From Tubiluchus corallicola (Eukaryota; Priapulida; Priapulimorpha; Priapulimorphida; Tubiluchidae), in NCBI GenBank assembly GCA_030141605.1, contig JAQGDQ010000058.1, positions 441,852 to 505,851 of the forward strand: a DNA stretch of 64,000 nucleotides, written 5' to 3'. Shown here piece after piece: positions 61,069-64,000 of the stretch (the first letter of the stretch is position 1; each line of letters begins with the position of its first letter). A model generated the notes under the pieces. That model did no database searches, was not told the DNA's origin, and saw only the letters and a list, made by a program, of their open reading frames with translations. A program made the position numbers and the translations under genes.

Positions 61069-63258
61069 GCACTAGACAAGGCGTTAGCGCAAGGGCATTA
61101 TTTCCTTCAGTCAGTCAGACGAGAATCATGGTAATTTTCCCCGTTGTGCAAATTGGCAAAATTAATTTTTTTTAGAATATTTTAACAACAATATTGCTGT
61201 ATTGGCTTTATAGTACTACTACAATCAGTTCTTTAATTAGAAACCTCTTCAGTCTGATTAGTTCTTCTGGTCTTAACAGGTGTTATGTAAGCTCCGATAC
61301 GTGAAATACTCATTCAGACGAAATAAATGAATGACTAGCTTACAATAATGGAATCTGAATTTTTTGTTCGTGTACTTGAAACGTGCTCTTGACCAAATCT
61401 ACCTGGCTTTTCTATTATTAGCAGGTAGCTTGAAGCTACGTATGATACCAGATACAATTATTGATTGTGTTAACCGGAAACACAGATTGGGCCTATTATA
61501 ATTTTGCATATAACACGTTTATATTCTACATATAAATACCTAATAAATAACTATCCTACGTATACGTCAATAAAATAAAGTAATAACAGGCAGATAGAAA
61601 TTTGTTAAGGAAGATTACCAAAATAAACGTTCTAAAGAAAAATATTGCACACACATATACATAAAATTCATGAAATTTCAACCGCTCTCGTTAAAAGACG
61701 AAGAAGCGTAATGAGAATGCAGTTTAAAAAATGATAGAAGCAGCTACCAAAGTACTGAATACTATATTATAGAAAATATGACTGATGTTCATAAAAACGT
61801 CAAACGTTAATTATGAATGGCACACTTGCTTTTACTCAAACAGAGAACAACTTACCCCTTTGTTCGTCAGGTCATGATTAGGTGTAAAATACTAAAATAT
61901 GTTGCATGTATTTCTTTAGAAATAATGCTTTTTCTAATGTTGTCTTACCTTTTACTGGCTTGTTTTCAGGCTCCGACTGTAGGTGCTTTTCTTCTCTAAA
62001 TCTTCTATCATTTAAGGAATGTTATTTTGCACAGCGCATTATATAGGTAGCGCGAGTCCTATCACAATCACGCGCCACTTTTGTCATAATTCTGTACGTC
62101 TAAACATCAAAACTATTATTCCAAAGCAAAAAAATCCCATAAAATATTCCAACGCGTGTTTTTCTAAACATCAAACGCTCCATTTCGTAAAAGCACATTT
62201 ATAGACTTACATTTGAATTCGAAAAATGTGGCATCAATAAAAAAGAAAATCTGAAAGCTTAGTCTGACGCAATTATGGCTCAAAATACTAAGAAGAATTT
62301 TTCGGCAATTTCTGTGTAGAATCTCTTGCACGTCCAATGACCAAGCGTTTCCCGATCACTAATCGATCCCGCGTAATGCAGCTTCTTTAACTGACGCGTG
62401 TGGCTTCGCAAGTAATGTTGATGCAATGTGATATGAATGGATAAGTGACAGCTATTAAAATAATACAAACTCTTGTTTACGTGCACTACATTATTTATTA
62501 GCAATAAGGCTCAGTAAGTGCTGTAAAAGCTGGGAGATTTTTGCGTAGTATATTATTAAAAAATAATTAATACGTTTAGCTTTGTCTTGCATAACACGTT
62601 TCTTGTTTCAAAACTAGTGACGCCCTCTACAAGCAGACCTAATACGAGACAGGGGAACTTTAAATATGTCTCATGTGACCATAATTATGAACGCACAGGC
62701 TATAAGGAAGTTCTACGTCATTAAATGTTTAAAACGTTTAGTATAAGTAATATTACATCAATTGTCTCATAATCAAAAGAGTACCTGTTGAAAAAAATCG
62801 AGTCTCCGGAAAAGGGGTCATTTTTTGGGATTAGTCCCTGAACTCTAAACAAGATTAAAATCCGCCTGGAATTCGAGAGTAAGTTTGCATTATATCACTT
62901 GTCACACGGCATCAAAACTCAGGATATCTCGAAGGTGGGTTAATCCGTCCTGCTTGAATAAGTATTATTGAGTGAGGTGATAAAGTATTTAAGTATCAAA
63001 CTATACGACGGATATTCGATTCGATGGATACAACTATTCGATACCAGTTGTATTGAACTGCACTGATTACCCATTTTTTGGAGATCATTTATCAATAAAT
63101 CGCGCAGTTAAACAGAAATAAGCTGAGTGTCTCTGCAAATCTGTGTGTGTTTCTATAACAATAATAATAGACAACTTTGTTAGTTGCAACAACAAAATTT
63201 GCGGCTACAATAAAGAATACACTAGCTTCGCTATACCAGTACCAAACAGGTGCAAAAA
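61069..63258. other. Stretch without a recognised gene
   Basis: AT-rich sequence with short unrelated open frames on both strands. No family motif, splice context or clear repeat was recognised. Confidence 0.4.
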
Positions 63259-63523
63259 TACAGGGTGTTGCAAAAGAAAGAATTCCTAAGAAATGTTATA
63301 GCCATACCAATGTGCAAAAGAAACAACGCCTTAACAAATGCTATAAAAATACCAATATTACACCGGACATACCACATTGTATGGTACGAAGCTTTCAATT
63401 ACGCAAATGTAATACAAGGCAGAAGTCCAATCTCATTTTGGAAGATTTTTTGTTTGATTTTGTCAGCATATTTTATCATATATTAGCATATTTCTATTAC
63501 ACCATTTTTTGGAACGCCCCGTA
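63259..63523. mobile_element. Possible mariner-type MITE
   Basis: The left end TACAGGGTGTTGCAAAA and the reverse complement of the right end, TACGGGGCGTTCCAAAA, match at 14 of 17 positions, and both terminate in TA. The ~265-bp interior has an open frame without family motifs. Size, TA ends and terminal sequence fit a mariner-like MITE. Confidence 0.45.
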
Positions 63524-64000
63524 CAAGAAATCTTATATTCAGAAGTGTTAAACAATAAACAGAAATATGTTTCATGCAAAGTCAGTCGATAGATAGTACA
63601 GAGACGCACGCCTAGTATCCGCTTTTTTATTTGAATTAAGTACAGAATTAATAGTCTGATTCACATCTTTCATATTCCATTAACAGCGCGAAAACTAAAA
63701 TGGGAAGATAATGTGGAGATTTTCTTTCATATAATATTTCAGTTTCAAAAAGGTTTGTAGTTTGCTTAGTTAGGTTGAGTACAACTAGGGCCTATTTCAC
63801 ACATAGAACGCAAGGAAAGTCTCGCATGCAAATCGTTGTCAGAAAATCTGGAGAAACCGAACGGTTTTTTTCCTGCGTCCAGATAGCTCCAGCATTCAGT
63901 GCTTTTACAGTTGCAATTTATAGAACTTATAATTAACGGATTTTATCAATAGTAGACTTGCTCATTTTTAGAGTAAAATCTATTAACCACGTTACATTTT

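Overview
This is nuclear DNA from a multicellular animal, probably an invertebrate; I cannot name the lineage. It is AT-rich and intron-rich, with short coding exons bounded by GT-AG splice sites and introns full of microsatellites, decayed LINEs, tRNA-derived SINEs and small DNA transposons. There are no operons, Shine-Dalgarno sites or other bacterial features.

The one clear coding system is on the minus strand: a single-pass membrane (receptor) guanylyl cyclase of the natriuretic-peptide-receptor type, here called gene A. Its constant region runs from 28785 down to 7888. I could reconstruct 17 exons plus one 21-bp micro-exon, joined by compatible phases into one frame. They encode the membrane-proximal part of the ligand-binding ectodomain, the transmembrane helix, a kinase-homology domain without catalytic aspartate, a dimerisation coiled coil and a complete cyclase domain. 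The cyclase keeps both metal-binding Asp residues, the Glu/Cys pair that selects GTP, and the Asn/Arg pair. With one first exon added, the protein would be about 1040 residues.

The notable feature lies upstream. Instead of one first exon, five homologous first-exon cassettes stand in tandem over about 20 kb (30192-30828, 32795-33449, 35730-36384, 44058-44706, 49143-49803). Each encodes a signal peptide and the N-terminal lobe of the ligand-binding domain, and each ends at a phase-1 donor in the same Ala/Ser-Arg-Gly context. I saw no second copy of exon 2 or later exons between them. The cassette nearest the body is broken: its ancestral ATG is lost, it has two frameshifts and it has an internal deletion. 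The other four are open. Any expressed product must therefore use a distant cassette. The layout suggests a variable-first-exon receptor, in which different sensor lobes are spliced to one signalling module; a set of stranded duplicates is the alternative.

A second paralogue, gene B, begins at 2977-2230 (exon 1) and 686-543 (exon 2), and the rest lies beyond the left edge. Its first exon is of the same class as the most distal cassette of gene A, so the locus is a tandem receptor-cyclase cluster.

From 49.9 to 64 kb I find no convincing gene. That part holds a LINE relic, a 33-bp minisatellite, a 508-bp hAT-type element with a perfect 8-bp target-site duplication, and a mariner-like MITE. Other repeats include a 29-copy 70-bp minisatellite between cassettes (38251-40280), a foldback-like element built of 16-bp repeats (19060-20360), a 60-bp-arm palindrome (27163-27386), and long TAAGG/CCTTG/CCTGA pentamer and TTG/TAC triplet arrays. 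Coordinates and phases were worked out by eye and not tested against transcripts.
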